DNA from: Bacteroidota bacterium | GTDB lineage: Bacteria > Bacteroidota > Bacteroidia > Chitinophagales > LD1 | Direction: 5' to 3' | Assembly (NCBI GenBank): GCA_016715625.1 | Contig: JADJZU010000017.1 | Location: 1 to 64,000, forward strand | Length of the DNA: 64,000 bases | In this document: in pieces, positions 1 through 8,178 of the stretch | How the letters are laid out: each line of letters starts with the position of its first letter | Numbering within the stretch: position 1 is the first letter of the stretch | The notes under the pieces: generated by a model | The model's input: the letters and a program-made list of their open reading frames with translations, nothing else | Databases searched by the model: none | Told to the model about the DNA's origin: nothing | Made by a program: the position numbers and the translations under genes

Positions 1-942
1 GCCCGAAAAATTGTTTCGCACAAAAGTGTCCAGCCGACAGTTGGCCATCACCTTCATGGCATATCCGTTATTCAGAAAATTGTTGCCCTCGAAGCGCATG
101 TTGGTGCCACCTTCCATTGTAACGCCTACTGTGTTGTTTTGGAATGTATTGTGCTGTATCACTCCGTTTGTCATATCTTTAAGCAGCAACCCATACGCTG
201 CATCGCCCCAGTTATTGATAAAATGATTGTGAAACATATGCACTCCCTTGCTATACATTACGGCTACGCCCGTTCCGTTATTGGTGAAGGTATTTTGCAC
301 ATAGGTATCATCGTCCGAAAACATGAAGTGCAATCCATAGCGGTAATTTTTTTCGCAGTAATTGCGCTGCATATGACAGTTCTTGGCAAATTCCAGATAA
401 ATACCATCGCGGTGTCCATCGAGGCGGCAATGCTCAATGCGTACGCTATCGCACTTCCACAAATGAATGCCGTTACCCGTATCGCTTTTGCCATAGTTGG
501 CCCCTTTGCTGCTGCAATGGCGCACCAAAATATTTTTAGAGTCGCTGAGATAAATGCCAAAAAATGTGTTCTGCAACATGCACTGTTCAATCGTGACATG
601 TTGTGCTTTAAACACGCGAATACCGGCATGGTCTTTCATGCTTCCGCATTTACTGTTGCGCACCTGCAGTCCGCGGAGCGTTACGTGGTTGGCGGTTACG
701 ATTAAAACTTCATCGGTGAACTTGCCATCCAACACCGGATTGTCTTTTCCAATAATAGTGAGGGGAACGCGAATGGTTTCGTTTACGCATGTATAAACTC
801 CGGCATTAATAAGCAGGGTATCGTATGCTGCCACCTTGCCCAGCGCATCATGTAAACTCCCGGGAGCAGACAGCACCACCATGCGCGCACCAACGGTAAG
901 CGAAGCGCAGGCTACGCAAAAAAGCAAAAGCAGTTTTTTCAT
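1..942 (-). CDS. nosD: NosD, periplasmic beta-helix copper-maturation factor for N2O reductase (3' end beyond window)
   Basis: Translating the minus strand from the ATG at 942 gives an open frame of about 314 codons that leaves the window without a stop. It starts with a signal peptide (MKKLLLLFCVACASLTVGA). It then has regularly spaced short turns of a right-handed parallel beta-helix, with repeated N-N, GI and H motifs such as HNHFINN and RNNFSG, as in NosD/CASH-domain proteins. NosD works with the NosFY ABC transporter to build the Cu(Z) centre of NosZ in the periplasm. The start overlaps the nosL stop as TAATG, which implies translational coupling. nosF and nosY would be expected just past the window edge. 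The family call is confident because nosL and nosZ lie upstream. Confidence 0.9.
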   Translation of the reverse strand, partial: MKKLLLLFCVACASLTVGARMVVLSAPGSLHDALGKVAAYDTLLINAGVYTCVNETIRVPLTIIGKDNPVLDGKFTDEVLIVTANHVTLRGLQVRNSKCGSMKDHAGIRVFKAQHVTIEQCMLQNTFFGIYLSDSKNILVRHCSSKGANYGKSDTGNGIHLWKCDSVRIEHCRLDGHRDGIYLEFAKNCHMQRNYCEKNYRYGLHFMFSDDDTYVQNTFTNNGTGVAVMYSKGVHMFHNHFINNWGDAAYGLLLKDMTNGVIQHNTFQNNTVGVTMEGGTNMRFEGNNFLNNGYAMKVMANCRLDTFVRNNFSG

Positions 943-1385
943 TAAAAGGCAATTTGCAAAACATCGGCCCATAATACCAAATCGCCCCTGAGCTGCTGCT
1001 GCAATTGCTCGGCTTCTTGCCTTGTTTCAAAGGCAGCCAACTGTCCGCCCATCGGGCTTCTTACTTCGCCCCCATGCAAGAAAAAACCATGGGTGGCATC
1101 TATCAGCGTAGCGGGACGGGTATAGTTAATCATCATAATTCGCTCCGCTTTAAACTCAGGGTCTGTTTTCAAATAATTGACCATACACTCCCCAGAGTCA
1201 AACTTTAGTTGCTTGCCCTTATCGTTTACCAACACAGCCCCAAACTTGGTATCCATGATGGTCATTTTACACAAATGACACATATCCTTGCCATAAGCAA
1301 TGCCCGGTTCTTCCGGCTGGCAGGCGGCCAGCAAGAGGCAAAGCGGCAATAAATAAACCCAGAAGCGATATAATAGTTGTTTCAT
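942..1385 (-). CDS. nosL: NosL copper-binding lipoprotein
   Basis: 147 residues. The N-terminal lipoprotein signal ends in LLLAAC, so the protein should be anchored in a membrane facing the periplasm. The motif CHLCKMTIMD near residue 36 and later Met/His-rich segments match NosL, the Cu(I) chaperone that supplies copper to NosZ. A conserved FDSGECM segment follows. The gene overlaps the upstream membrane-protein gene by 4 bp and nosD by 1 bp, so the three are read as one translationally coupled unit. Length and motifs are normal for the family. Confidence 0.93.
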   Translation of the reverse strand: MKQLLYRFWVYLLPLCLLLAACQPEEPGIAYGKDMCHLCKMTIMDTKFGAVLVNDKGKQLKFDSGECMVNYLKTDPEFKAERIMMINYTRPATLIDATHGFFLHGGEVRSPMGGQLAAFETRQEAEQLQQQLRGDLVLWADVLQIAF

Positions 1386-1957
1386 TTTTTTCGGAAGGTT
1401 TCAAACATTAATAAGGCTACCACCAAAAATGCCGGCACTATAATTAAATATCCGCCCACATCGGGAAAGGAACCAGCCAGGAAGTTCAATAATTCTTTCC
1501 ACCCAAATAAGGGCGGCTGATAAGCCATGCCCGGAATTTTAATAGCGGCATGAGGATCCAGGTTGTGCCCATACTCATACTCCCAATGCCAGAAATCATA
1601 CATGCCCCAGGCACCGCTAGCTACCAACACGGTCGTATAAATCCAAAGCATAAATTTTTTTCCGACCGCTGCCGTCAGCACACCCAACAATACAAAGCCC
1701 CAAATCATCCAGGGCATAATTTTAAACTCCGGAAAGTTTTCTTCCTTGATAAGCGACATGCCGATGTAGTGGTTTAGTCCGTTTATTTTATCAATATCTC
1801 CGGCAATTTTATGGCTCCAGATTTCCATTTTTAGCCCTTCGGGATATTGTGGAGCCTCCAGTTGAATTTGCCAAACCGATACATAATTGGCCGGTATCAT
1901 AGCCAACCCGCACAACAAAATAAGGATGCGGGTAATTGTTTTTAATGGTTTCATCAT
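1382..1957 (-). CDS. nos-cluster membrane protein of unknown function
   Basis: 191 residues. A hydrophobic N-terminal segment, two central membrane spans around residues 83-118 and a C-terminal span ending FLVVALLMFETFRKK suggest four transmembrane helices. The segment between spans 3 and 4 is Trp/His-rich (GMYDFWHWEYEYGHN), as in proteins found between nosZ and nosL in Bacteroidota nos clusters. The gene starts about 106 bp after the nosZ stop, past a hairpin, and overlaps nosL by 4 bp. It may serve copper delivery or electron transfer to NosZ, but that rests on position only. No enzymatic motif was recognised. Confidence 0.75.
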   Translation of the reverse strand: MMKPLKTITRILILLCGLAMIPANYVSVWQIQLEAPQYPEGLKMEIWSHKIAGDIDKINGLNHYIGMSLIKEENFPEFKIMPWMIWGFVLLGVLTAAVGKKFMLWIYTTVLVASGAWGMYDFWHWEYEYGHNLDPHAAIKIPGMAYQPPLFGWKELLNFLAGSFPDVGGYLIIVPAFLVVALLMFETFRKK

Positions 1958-2024
1958 AGCGCAGCAGAACCCTCATCGCCAGGAGCAACAAAGTGTAACC
2001 GTTCTGTATTTAAGTGAAAAAAAT

Positions 2025-2049
2025 GAAGGGGGCATTCCCTGCCCCCTTC
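2025..2049 (-). terminator. Intrinsic terminator-like hairpin after nosZ
   Basis: A perfect 10-bp stem (GAAGGGGGCA / TGCCCCCTTC) with a TTCCC loop. On the minus strand it is followed by a run of seven T. It lies 15 bp past the nosZ stop and before the accessory genes, so it could stop most transcripts after nosZ and let a fraction read through into the membrane protein, nosL and nosD. Confidence 0.75.
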
Positions 2050-2063
2050 TGTCAACTATTAAC

Positions 2064-4028
2064 CTATTCGCCAGTAGAAAACTTGAGAGCCGGGTTGGTT
2101 CCTGCCGGTGATACGCGAACGTAGCCCTGCATTTCCTGGTGTAGTGCCGAACAAAAATCGGTGCAATACATCGGGAACACACCCGGACGATCCGGAACCC
2201 ATTTCAAAGTAGATGTCTCTCCGGGGAGTATCAGCAACTCGGAGTTGTTGGCACCCTTTACAGCAAATCCGTGAGGCACATCCCAGTCTTGTTCCAAATT
2301 GGTAACGTGGAAATAAACGTTGTCGCCCACTTTTACACCTTCTATATTATCGGGAGTAAAGTGCGAACGAATCGAAGTCATATACACGTGCACGTTGTTT
2401 CCTTCGCGCACCACTTTGGCTTCTTTTTCATTGGTAGCAGCATATTTATGCTTGTTATCGGCCAGCTTGTAGAATTTCACTTCATGCTTGGTTATAATTT
2501 CAGCCGGGCACGCCTGCGCGTAGTGTGGCTCTCCAATGGTAGGGAAGTCCAGGAGCAGTTTCATCTTCTCGCCAGTTATATCGTAGAGCTGAGCACTTTG
2601 AGTTAACTCGGGGCCGGTAGGCAGATAACGGTCTTTGGTAATCTTGTTCAGGGCTATTACATATTTTCCGAATGGCTTAATGTTATCGCCCATTGGCACA
2701 CACAAGTGACCAATAGAATAATAAGTAGGCACGCGATCAAGCACTTGTTTTGTTTTTACATCCCACTTCACAATTTCGGAAGAAACAAAGAAGGATGTAT
2801 AACCATGCCCTTCATTGTCAAATTCGGTATGCAAAGGTCCCAATCCGGGTTTTTCTACTTCGCCATCGAGTGCTGCTTCATACTTAATCACCGGCACACC
2901 GTCAAAATCGCCATCGAAGTTTTTGGCTTCAATTGCTTTCTGTATTTTGCTGAAAGAATACACCGGAATTACCGCTGCCAGTTTTCCTGAAGCACAGATG
3001 TATTCGCCTGTAGGGTCCACATCGCATCCGTGCGGAGATTTAGGACATGGAATAAAGTAGCAAACACCCGGCAGGTCCTTTACATCTAACACAGTTACCT
3101 CTTTCATCATCGTAGAAGTAGCGGTATGTGTAGCTTCATCATATACATTGTGGGCATAATTAGTAGGCCACTTCATACCCTTGCCCTGACTCAAATATTC
3201 TTCTGCTTTTTTCCAATTCACAGCCATAATGAAATCCTTATCGCGCTGTGATGCATTTACTTCCAATAAGGTGTGTGCTTTTTCGCTGTTATAGCAGCTA
3301 AAGAAAACCCAGCCGTGCGAAGCCGCTTTACCGGCACGCGATAAATCATAGTCAACACCCGGTACCAGCAACTGGAAGTTGATACCCATGCGACCGGTTT
3401 CTTTATCCACTTTTATAAAGGAGATAGTGCCCTTAAATTTGTCTTTGTAGCTGGCAATTTCCTGATCACCGTCTTTATCATACGGCACGGAAAAACGCGA
3501 TGCGCCTACTACGTACTCGTTGTTTTGCGTAGTAAATGGGGAAGCGTGGTTGCCTCCGCAGTTGGGCAACTCTATGATTTCTCTGGTTTTAAACACGCCC
3601 AAATCGATGCGGGCAATACGCGGTGTGTTGTTGGCATTGATAAATAACCAACGGCCATCATCCTGACCTTCAGTGCGCGAAAGCTGCGGGTGGTGGCTAT
3701 CGTCCCAAGGTGTAAATCCGTGAGAGGTCATCAGCATAGGTTTGGTTTCTTCGCTGAAACCATATCCTGTTTCGGCATCTTGACTAAACACCGGAACCTG
3801 CTTCAGCATTCTGCCGGATGGCAATCCGTAAACCCCAATTTGTCCGCTGAAACCACCGGAAGTGAATAAATAGATTTCATCTTTTTTACCGGGCGCCACA
3901 TATACTTTAGAGGCTGCATCGGCCGATAGTCCTGAATCTTTCTTGGGCGGTTTGCAACTGCTCAACGCTCCAAAAAAGAACAGCGAAGTAACAACTCCTG
4001 TGAGTGTTAGGATGGATAATCGTTTCAT
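2064..4028 (-). CDS. nosZ: Nitrous oxide reductase NosZ, Sec-type clade II
   Basis: 654 residues. Reduces N2O to N2 in the periplasm. There is no twin-arginine motif. The N-terminus is a Sec signal ending ALSSC, a plausible lipobox, so the protein may be membrane anchored. The seven-bladed propeller carrying Cu(Z) includes DDSHHP near residue 105 and GGNHASP. The C-terminal cupredoxin domain holds the Cu(A) ligands: a PHGF histidine, then Cys622, Cys626, His630 and Met633 in CTDFCSALHQEM. All ligands seen appear intact. A lipoprotein cytochrome c gene lies 32 bp upstream and a hairpin follows the stop. The Sec signal and Bacteroidota context place it in clade II. Confidence 0.96.
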   Translation of the reverse strand: MKRLSILTLTGVVTSLFFFGALSSCKPPKKDSGLSADAASKVYVAPGKKDEIYLFTSGGFSGQIGVYGLPSGRMLKQVPVFSQDAETGYGFSEETKPMLMTSHGFTPWDDSHHPQLSRTEGQDDGRWLFINANNTPRIARIDLGVFKTREIIELPNCGGNHASPFTTQNNEYVVGASRFSVPYDKDGDQEIASYKDKFKGTISFIKVDKETGRMGINFQLLVPGVDYDLSRAGKAASHGWVFFSCYNSEKAHTLLEVNASQRDKDFIMAVNWKKAEEYLSQGKGMKWPTNYAHNVYDEATHTATSTMMKEVTVLDVKDLPGVCYFIPCPKSPHGCDVDPTGEYICASGKLAAVIPVYSFSKIQKAIEAKNFDGDFDGVPVIKYEAALDGEVEKPGLGPLHTEFDNEGHGYTSFFVSSEIVKWDVKTKQVLDRVPTYYSIGHLCVPMGDNIKPFGKYVIALNKITKDRYLPTGPELTQSAQLYDITGEKMKLLLDFPTIGEPHYAQACPAEIITKHEVKFYKLADNKHKYAATNEKEAKVVREGNNVHVYMTSIRSHFTPDNIEGVKVGDNVYFHVTNLEQDWDVPHGFAVKGANNSELLILPGETSTLKWVPDRPGVFPMYCTDFCSALHQEMQGYVRVSPAGTNPALKFSTGE

Positions 4029-4060
4029 TTTGTTTTGATTTTATTTTTATTAATAGTTGA

Positions 4061-4561
4061 CTACTTCTTGGCTTCTTCTTTCTCCTCTCCGCCTTCCTGG
4101 TCATTGTAACGCAGATACTCCAACAGCTTCTTCGCGTCTTCATCACTTACATCCTGAAAGGTCATCTGAGTTAAATGTTCGGCCAGCAAATCTTTGGCTG
4201 CCGGATCTTTTTGAGTCATCTCCACCGGGTTGGTAATCATGTTTAATATCCATGCCGGTTTACGCTTGGCGGTAACTCCGGCCAATCCCGGTCCCACTAC
4301 TTTTTGTGCCGTAGTTTTATGGCACGCAGAGCATTTTGCATCAAACACAACCTGACCTTCTTTAGCCAGTTTTTCGTCAATGGCAGCCAATGTCACATCT
4401 TTAAATTTACCGATTCCTTGTCCGTCATCCACGGGTTCATCGGCAATCATGCTTTGAGGTGCTTCGGAATTATCCGCTTCGGTTTTGTTATCGCTGCCAC
4501 CGCATCCGGTTATAAAAAAAAGTGCCGCTACAACAAGGGATGAAAATTTTGTCTTATACAT
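4061..4561 (-). CDS. Monoheme cytochrome c lipoprotein, probable electron donor to NosZ
   Basis: 166 residues. The signal peptide ends FFITGC, a lipobox. An acidic Asn/Glu/Asp-rich linker follows, then one class I cytochrome c domain with the heme motif CSACH near residue 80 and a candidate axial Met in the MTNPVEM or QMTF segment. The tail is Lys/Glu-rich. The gene is 32 bp upstream of nosZ on the same strand and heads the nos transcription unit. The inferred role is passing electrons from the quinol/cytochrome pool to Cu(A) of NosZ. A cytochrome c of this kind is common next to clade II nosZ in Bacteroidota. Confidence 0.9.
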   Translation of the reverse strand: MYKTKFSSLVVAALFFITGCGGSDNKTEADNSEAPQSMIADEPVDDGQGIGKFKDVTLAAIDEKLAKEGQVVFDAKCSACHKTTAQKVVGPGLAGVTAKRKPAWILNMITNPVEMTQKDPAAKDLLAEHLTQMTFQDVSDEDAKKLLEYLRYNDQEGGEEKEEAKK

Positions 4562-4637
4562 AATCTATTGGTTTTGTTTCAGGCACAAAGATGAACCCAA
4601 AGCACCTGAAGGTTAATGATGGTAATCAAGGCGCAAT

Positions 4638-4651
4638 ATGATAAAAATCAA
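4638..4651 (-). promoter_or_regulatory. Candidate FNR/CRP-type box upstream of the nos operon
   Basis: On the minus strand the sequence is TTGAT-TTTT-ATCAT, one mismatch from the FNR/Dnr consensus TTGAT-N4-ATCAA. It lies 77-90 bp before the cytochrome c start. A weak -7 element (CATCTTTG, 4585-4592) lies between, which would put the box near -65, an activator position. Binding is inferred from sequence only. Confidence 0.45.
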
Positions 4652-4687
4652 TAAAAAGACCCCATTATCTTTTATTTGATAGCACCC

Positions 4688-5125
4688 TTAACTGTTTACC
4701 AGAAAGGCGCGGCCGGCTTTAATTTCTGCGGCCAGTTGTTGTATGGTTTTAGATTCCAGCAACTTTTTAAGTCTTGCAGAGTAGCTTTTAAACTCGTTGT
4801 GAATGGGGCAAGGATGGTCTTCGCTGCACTCTTTGAGGCCCAAACCGCAGCGATTAAAGGCTTGATCACCATCTATTAATTCCACCAAATCCATCACTAC
4901 GATGGGGGCGGCATTTTTTTCTATATAAAAACCACCACCAGGCCCTTTGGCAGAAGAGATAAACCCATGGCGAGCCAATGTTTGAAGAATTTTTGCGGTA
5001 AATGGCTCCGGTGATTCAATAGCCTCCGAAATATCGGCCACGCTCAACCGCTTACCATCGCGGGTTTCCATACAAAGATGAATGACCGCCTTGATAGCAT
5101 ATTCACAGCTTTTTGAAAACATCAT
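4688..5125 (-). CDS. Rrf2-family transcription regulator with Fe-S cysteines (NsrR/IscR-like)
   Basis: 145 residues. N-terminal winged helix (CEYAIKAVIHL, then KGPGGGFYI for the wing) typical of Rrf2. Three cysteines at 93, 100 and 106 (C-X6-C-X5-C) match the cluster-binding loop of NsrR and IscR. Such proteins sense nitric oxide or Fe-S status through a labile cluster. The gene follows ric by 17 bp and is probably co-transcribed with it. It sits just upstream of the nos operon, which supports an NO-responsive role. It is the best candidate in the window to bind the palindrome at 5902-5931. NsrR is favoured by context but not proven. Confidence 0.88.
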   Translation of the reverse strand: MMFSKSCEYAIKAVIHLCMETRDGKRLSVADISEAIESPEPFTAKILQTLARHGFISSAKGPGGGFYIEKNAAPIVVMDLVELIDGDQAFNRCGLGLKECSEDHPCPIHNEFKSYSARLKKLLESKTIQQLAAEIKAGRAFLVNS

Positions 5126-5142
5126 AGTCCATCATTATTTAT

Positions 5143-5877
5143 CTAGGCCAGGGATGCATTTTCCAATGCAATTGCCTTGGGGAACAATATATTGTTTTCT
5201 AAATGAATGTGCGTATGCAAATCATTTTGAAACTCTTCCAGTTTGGCATACAACACCCGATAGGTGTTGCAGGCGTGTGCCGGAGGCGTAAAATGATTAC
5301 TGATAATTTCAATGTGTTTCATAAGGTTGCCAACCAAATCGTGCTCGTTTTCCATCATCCTGATGGGATTTTTGGCGCTACCAAAGACTGCTTGGGGATA
5401 TTGCTCAGATTCTCCCATGGTGTATTGCTCCAGTTTTTTAATGTAAGGAAATAAGACTTCCTCTTCTTTTTTTAAGTGCTGATTAAGGTCAGACACAATA
5501 CTGTCCCATAGCTTAGCAATGTCTTTGTTTTCAGGATTGTGTTCGCCATGAACCAGCGCCACCTTTTGGGCAAATTCAGTAATAAGTTGCATGTTGCGCT
5601 TAACATAGGTATGATGCACATTGACGATGTAGTCTATTAAAAAAGTTAGCGTCCACTCGTTGAATGCCTGTTCCTTCATTTCTGCATTATTTTGAATTGC
5701 CGCTATTTCATTTCGCAGAACTTCTATATCCACCGCTTTGTCTCGACATACTTTTTCAATCGTTTTTTTACCTCCGCAGCAAAAATCAATTCCGTGTTTT
5801 TTAAATACTTCCGCGGTGCGATAATCCTTTGCTACTAATTCAGCAACAGTCGTGTATTGTAATTCTTCCGTATTCAT
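5143..5877 (-). CDS. ric: Iron-sulfur cluster repair di-iron protein Ric (ScdA/YtfE)
   Basis: 244 residues. The N-terminal ScdA_N (DUF542) domain carries GIDFCCGGKK with Cys33, Cys34 and Cys44. The rest is a hemerythrin-like four-helix bundle with spaced His and Glu ligands (VHHTYVKR, HLKKEEEVLFPY, ENEHDLVG, HIHLENNILFP). The cytosolic protein repairs clusters damaged by nitric oxide or oxidants and is a typical NsrR target. It heads a two-gene unit with the Rrf2 regulator. A -7 element and a perfect palindrome lie directly upstream, so it is probably autoregulated by that regulator. Confidence 0.94.
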   Translation of the reverse strand: MNTEELQYTTVAELVAKDYRTAEVFKKHGIDFCCGGKKTIEKVCRDKAVDIEVLRNEIAAIQNNAEMKEQAFNEWTLTFLIDYIVNVHHTYVKRNMQLITEFAQKVALVHGEHNPENKDIAKLWDSIVSDLNQHLKKEEEVLFPYIKKLEQYTMGESEQYPQAVFGSAKNPIRMMENEHDLVGNLMKHIEIISNHFTPPAHACNTYRVLYAKLEEFQNDLHTHIHLENNILFPKAIALENASLA

Positions 5878-5897
5878 ATTTGTTGTATTTTAATCTG

Positions 5898-5905
5898 CAA
5901 ACATA
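5898..5905 (-). promoter_or_regulatory. Bacteroidota -7 promoter element of ric
   Basis: The minus strand reads TATGTTTG, an exact match to TAnnTTTG. It lies 21-28 bp before the ric start and overlaps the end of the palindrome at 5902-5931. Confidence 0.6.
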
Positions 5906-5931
5906 TTTCGGATATGTATATCCGAAATATG
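5902..5931. promoter_or_regulatory. Perfect 14-bp inverted repeat, candidate Rrf2 operator of ric
   Basis: Two perfect 14-bp arms (CATATTTCGGATAT and its complement) are separated by GT. The core is GGATA-TGTA-TATCC. It overlaps the -7 element of ric, so a bound protein would block transcription. The same core, GGAYA-N4-TRTCC, recurs at 11876-11889 and 11966-11979. Confidence 0.7.
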
Positions 5932-6101
5932 AGTTTACTCATCACCGCCACAACTATGTTTATAGAAAGTATGCGGCAACAAGTAGAAGTTCGTTAATGA
6001 ACACTTATGCTAATTGTTAAAAAACCAACATAGTTTGTCTTTACAGCATCTGAAGAATAGAACTTCTCGATAGTTTTTCTACCATTTGCTCCCAATTTGC
6101 C

Positions 6102-7100
6102 TCAGTCTTCCGAGTCAATCAGTATGGAGAGTTTATCAACCCATTCGTCCTCATTATTTGCTAAGAATCCATTCTCCCCTTCGCAAATAATTTCCTTGTT
6201 AGCACCAATGCCCTGCATAACAACCGGAATGCCTAATGCCATACACTGCAAACCCTTCATGCCGCATTTTCCGCGTGTCCATTCATCATCGGGCAACGGC
6301 ATAACGCCTATATCAAAAGATGAAATAACCGGCACCTCTGTATCGGGTGAAAAACGGATGCTCTCTATACCCAGTTCTTTATTTACATAGCCCGGCAAGC
6401 CATACACCTTAAAACCAATCGCGCTTCCGTATTTTCGTATAAGTTTCCTGTATACAGGAATTATCATTTCAAAATGCTTTATAGTAGTTACACTACCGCA
6501 CCACCCAATTACTACCGGAGCATCTTCCTTTAGTGTTTTCTTATTAAAAGTGTAGATGTCTAAATCAAGCGTAGAGGGCACGACATGAACATTACTATTA
6601 AACTGGCGGGCATACCCGGCTAAATGGCTGCTACCTGCTAATACTAAATCGGCCAGAGCCATTATCTCATTTACCTTTTTCGGACGTTTCAACCATCCTA
6701 ACGTTTTGTTACCTGCTGATACATCAAAATTCCAAATGGCATCATCAAAGTCGAAAACAATCTTCGCACCACTTTTTTTAAGCAGCCGCTCGAAGATAGT
6801 TGTGCCTGTCATGAGGGCCTCGCGGTAAATGAATATGATGTCAAATTGCCTGGCCCGCCTCACATCTTTCCATCTGCGTACAATTGCTTTTAGAAAAAGA
6901 AGGAACTTTTTAAAATAGTTTGCCGCAGCATAAAAATCCTTGTCCTCTTGCTCGTTCTTCAGTAACGGGGAGTAAACACATTCAAACCCTGCATTTTCCA
7001 GAAATGGTATATACTGTTCGCAACGAAAACGCTGCCCCCCTGAACGGTTAAAGCGATGTTGGACAATGTAGAGTATTCTCCCGGCAGGCTTCCGGTTCAT
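6102..7100 (-). CDS. Glycosyltransferase, GT4/GT-B-like
   Basis: 332 residues to the first stop. The N-terminal half is Rossmann-like with basic residues around residues 68-85. The C-terminal half has GWCGSVTT and then the donor-site region GMKGLQCMALGIPVV, E-containing as in GT4 enzymes, and GENGFL. The stop TGA at 6102-6104 falls where GT4 proteins normally continue. The same frame goes on after it with GKLGANGRKTIEKF and reaches a stop at 5994, so the true C-terminus may be about 36 residues longer (nonsense change or compensating indels). It overlaps the radical SAM gene by 4 bp and is last in a seven-gene operon. The sugar and acceptor are unknown. Confidence 0.82.
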   Translation of the reverse strand: MNRKPAGRILYIVQHRFNRSGGQRFRCEQYIPFLENAGFECVYSPLLKNEQEDKDFYAAANYFKKFLLFLKAIVRRWKDVRRARQFDIIFIYREALMTGTTIFERLLKKSGAKIVFDFDDAIWNFDVSAGNKTLGWLKRPKKVNEIMALADLVLAGSSHLAGYARQFNSNVHVVPSTLDLDIYTFNKKTLKEDAPVVIGWCGSVTTIKHFEMIIPVYRKLIRKYGSAIGFKVYGLPGYVNKELGIESIRFSPDTEVPVISSFDIGVMPLPDDEWTRGKCGMKGLQCMALGIPVVMQGIGANKEIICEGENGFLANNEDEWVDKLSILIDSED

Positions 7101-8173
7101 AAAAAATTTACATGTTGAGGATGCCAGTTAATATTTGCAAGCAAGGTGTTTTGTCCGTGAAACCTGCATAGTGGCATACATTCCGAAAAGTTGCCAATGC
7201 TGTTGTATACCTTGTTTCTGGTTTCTGTGTCATTCCATATTTCCTGAAAGGTCCGCTCCTTAATATTTCCAATGGAGAATTTTTTATTCCCCCGCATGTG
7301 GCAGCAAATCCAAACATCGCCTGTAGCACCAATCACGCAGGAAAAGTAAACACCCGTGCAGTGCTTGTAGTTTCTCTTTGCGCTATCGGTATTCATGTTT
7401 CGATACTTGGCAGCAGAAATAAAAACACGGTAAGTTTCTGTTTCAAATTCTTTGGCTCTTTGGTAGTCAGCCTCATCCCATTCAATGACATGCTTTTGAA
7501 TTCGAGTATCATCTGTTAAGAAAGTTACTGGCCGAAACTGAATATAATCTACGCCCAACCGACTGAATAACTCGGCAGTTTTTGCCAGATTACCAGAGCC
7601 GACTGTTTCTGTAAGTATTCCTATACCAATGGTGCAGTTGGAATTCAATTTTCTTTTTGATTCTACTGTCCTTTCAATGTTTCGGCAAACCTTAGTAAAT
7701 CCATCTACCTGCTTTGAACGGATGTATGAATCTTTGTCGTAGGCATCCACCGAAAATCTAACCCAAGTGCAATTTTCTACTATAAATTCAGCAGAAAACT
7801 GCCGAAGCCCGTTAGTGATAAGCGCTACATCTAACGAAGATTTTTTTGCCAGTTGTAACATTTCGGCCAAATGTGGATGCATGGTTGGATCGCCTCCCCC
7901 TGTGAATGTTATAGATTTTGTACCCATGCTGGCGAGCTGTTTAATTGTATCTGCTGCAATGTCGTGTTCCAGCGATTGATTACAGGACAGTCTGTAATCT
8001 TCGTTAGTACAATAAGGGCAATTCAGGTTGCAATCATTTGTCAAATCAAACTCAATAGAGACAGGGGCAGGAATTTTCCCATCGCGCAATTCTTCCATGG
8101 CTTTAGCGTGCCATAGTATTTTATCGCCACTAAACGGCCCGGCAGCATTATCGTATGGTAGTTGCAAAGACAT
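7097..8173 (-). CDS. Radical SAM protein with SPASM/Twitch-like C-terminus
   Basis: 358 residues. The [4Fe-4S] radical SAM motif is CNLNCPYC (C-X3-C-X2-C) near residue 50, followed by TFTGGGDPTMHP for SAM binding. The C-terminal region has several Cys (CTGVYFSC, WICCHM, CMPLC) as in SPASM or Twitch auxiliary-cluster domains, plus the typical IGNI...FQEIW segment. It is not QueE, which is shorter and uses a different cysteine spacing. SPASM proteins modify peptides or sugars. Here it sits between a glycosyltransferase (4 bp overlap) and a QueD-like enzyme (5 bp gap). The substrate cannot be read from the sequence. Confidence 0.87.
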   Translation of the reverse strand: MSLQLPYDNAAGPFSGDKILWHAKAMEELRDGKIPAPVSIEFDLTNDCNLNCPYCTNEDYRLSCNQSLEHDIAADTIKQLASMGTKSITFTGGGDPTMHPHLAEMLQLAKKSSLDVALITNGLRQFSAEFIVENCTWVRFSVDAYDKDSYIRSKQVDGFTKVCRNIERTVESKRKLNSNCTIGIGILTETVGSGNLAKTAELFSRLGVDYIQFRPVTFLTDDTRIQKHVIEWDEADYQRAKEFETETYRVFISAAKYRNMNTDSAKRNYKHCTGVYFSCVIGATGDVWICCHMRGNKKFSIGNIKERTFQEIWNDTETRNKVYNSIGNFSECMPLCRFHGQNTLLANINWHPQHVNFL

Positions 8174-8178
8174 AGTAA

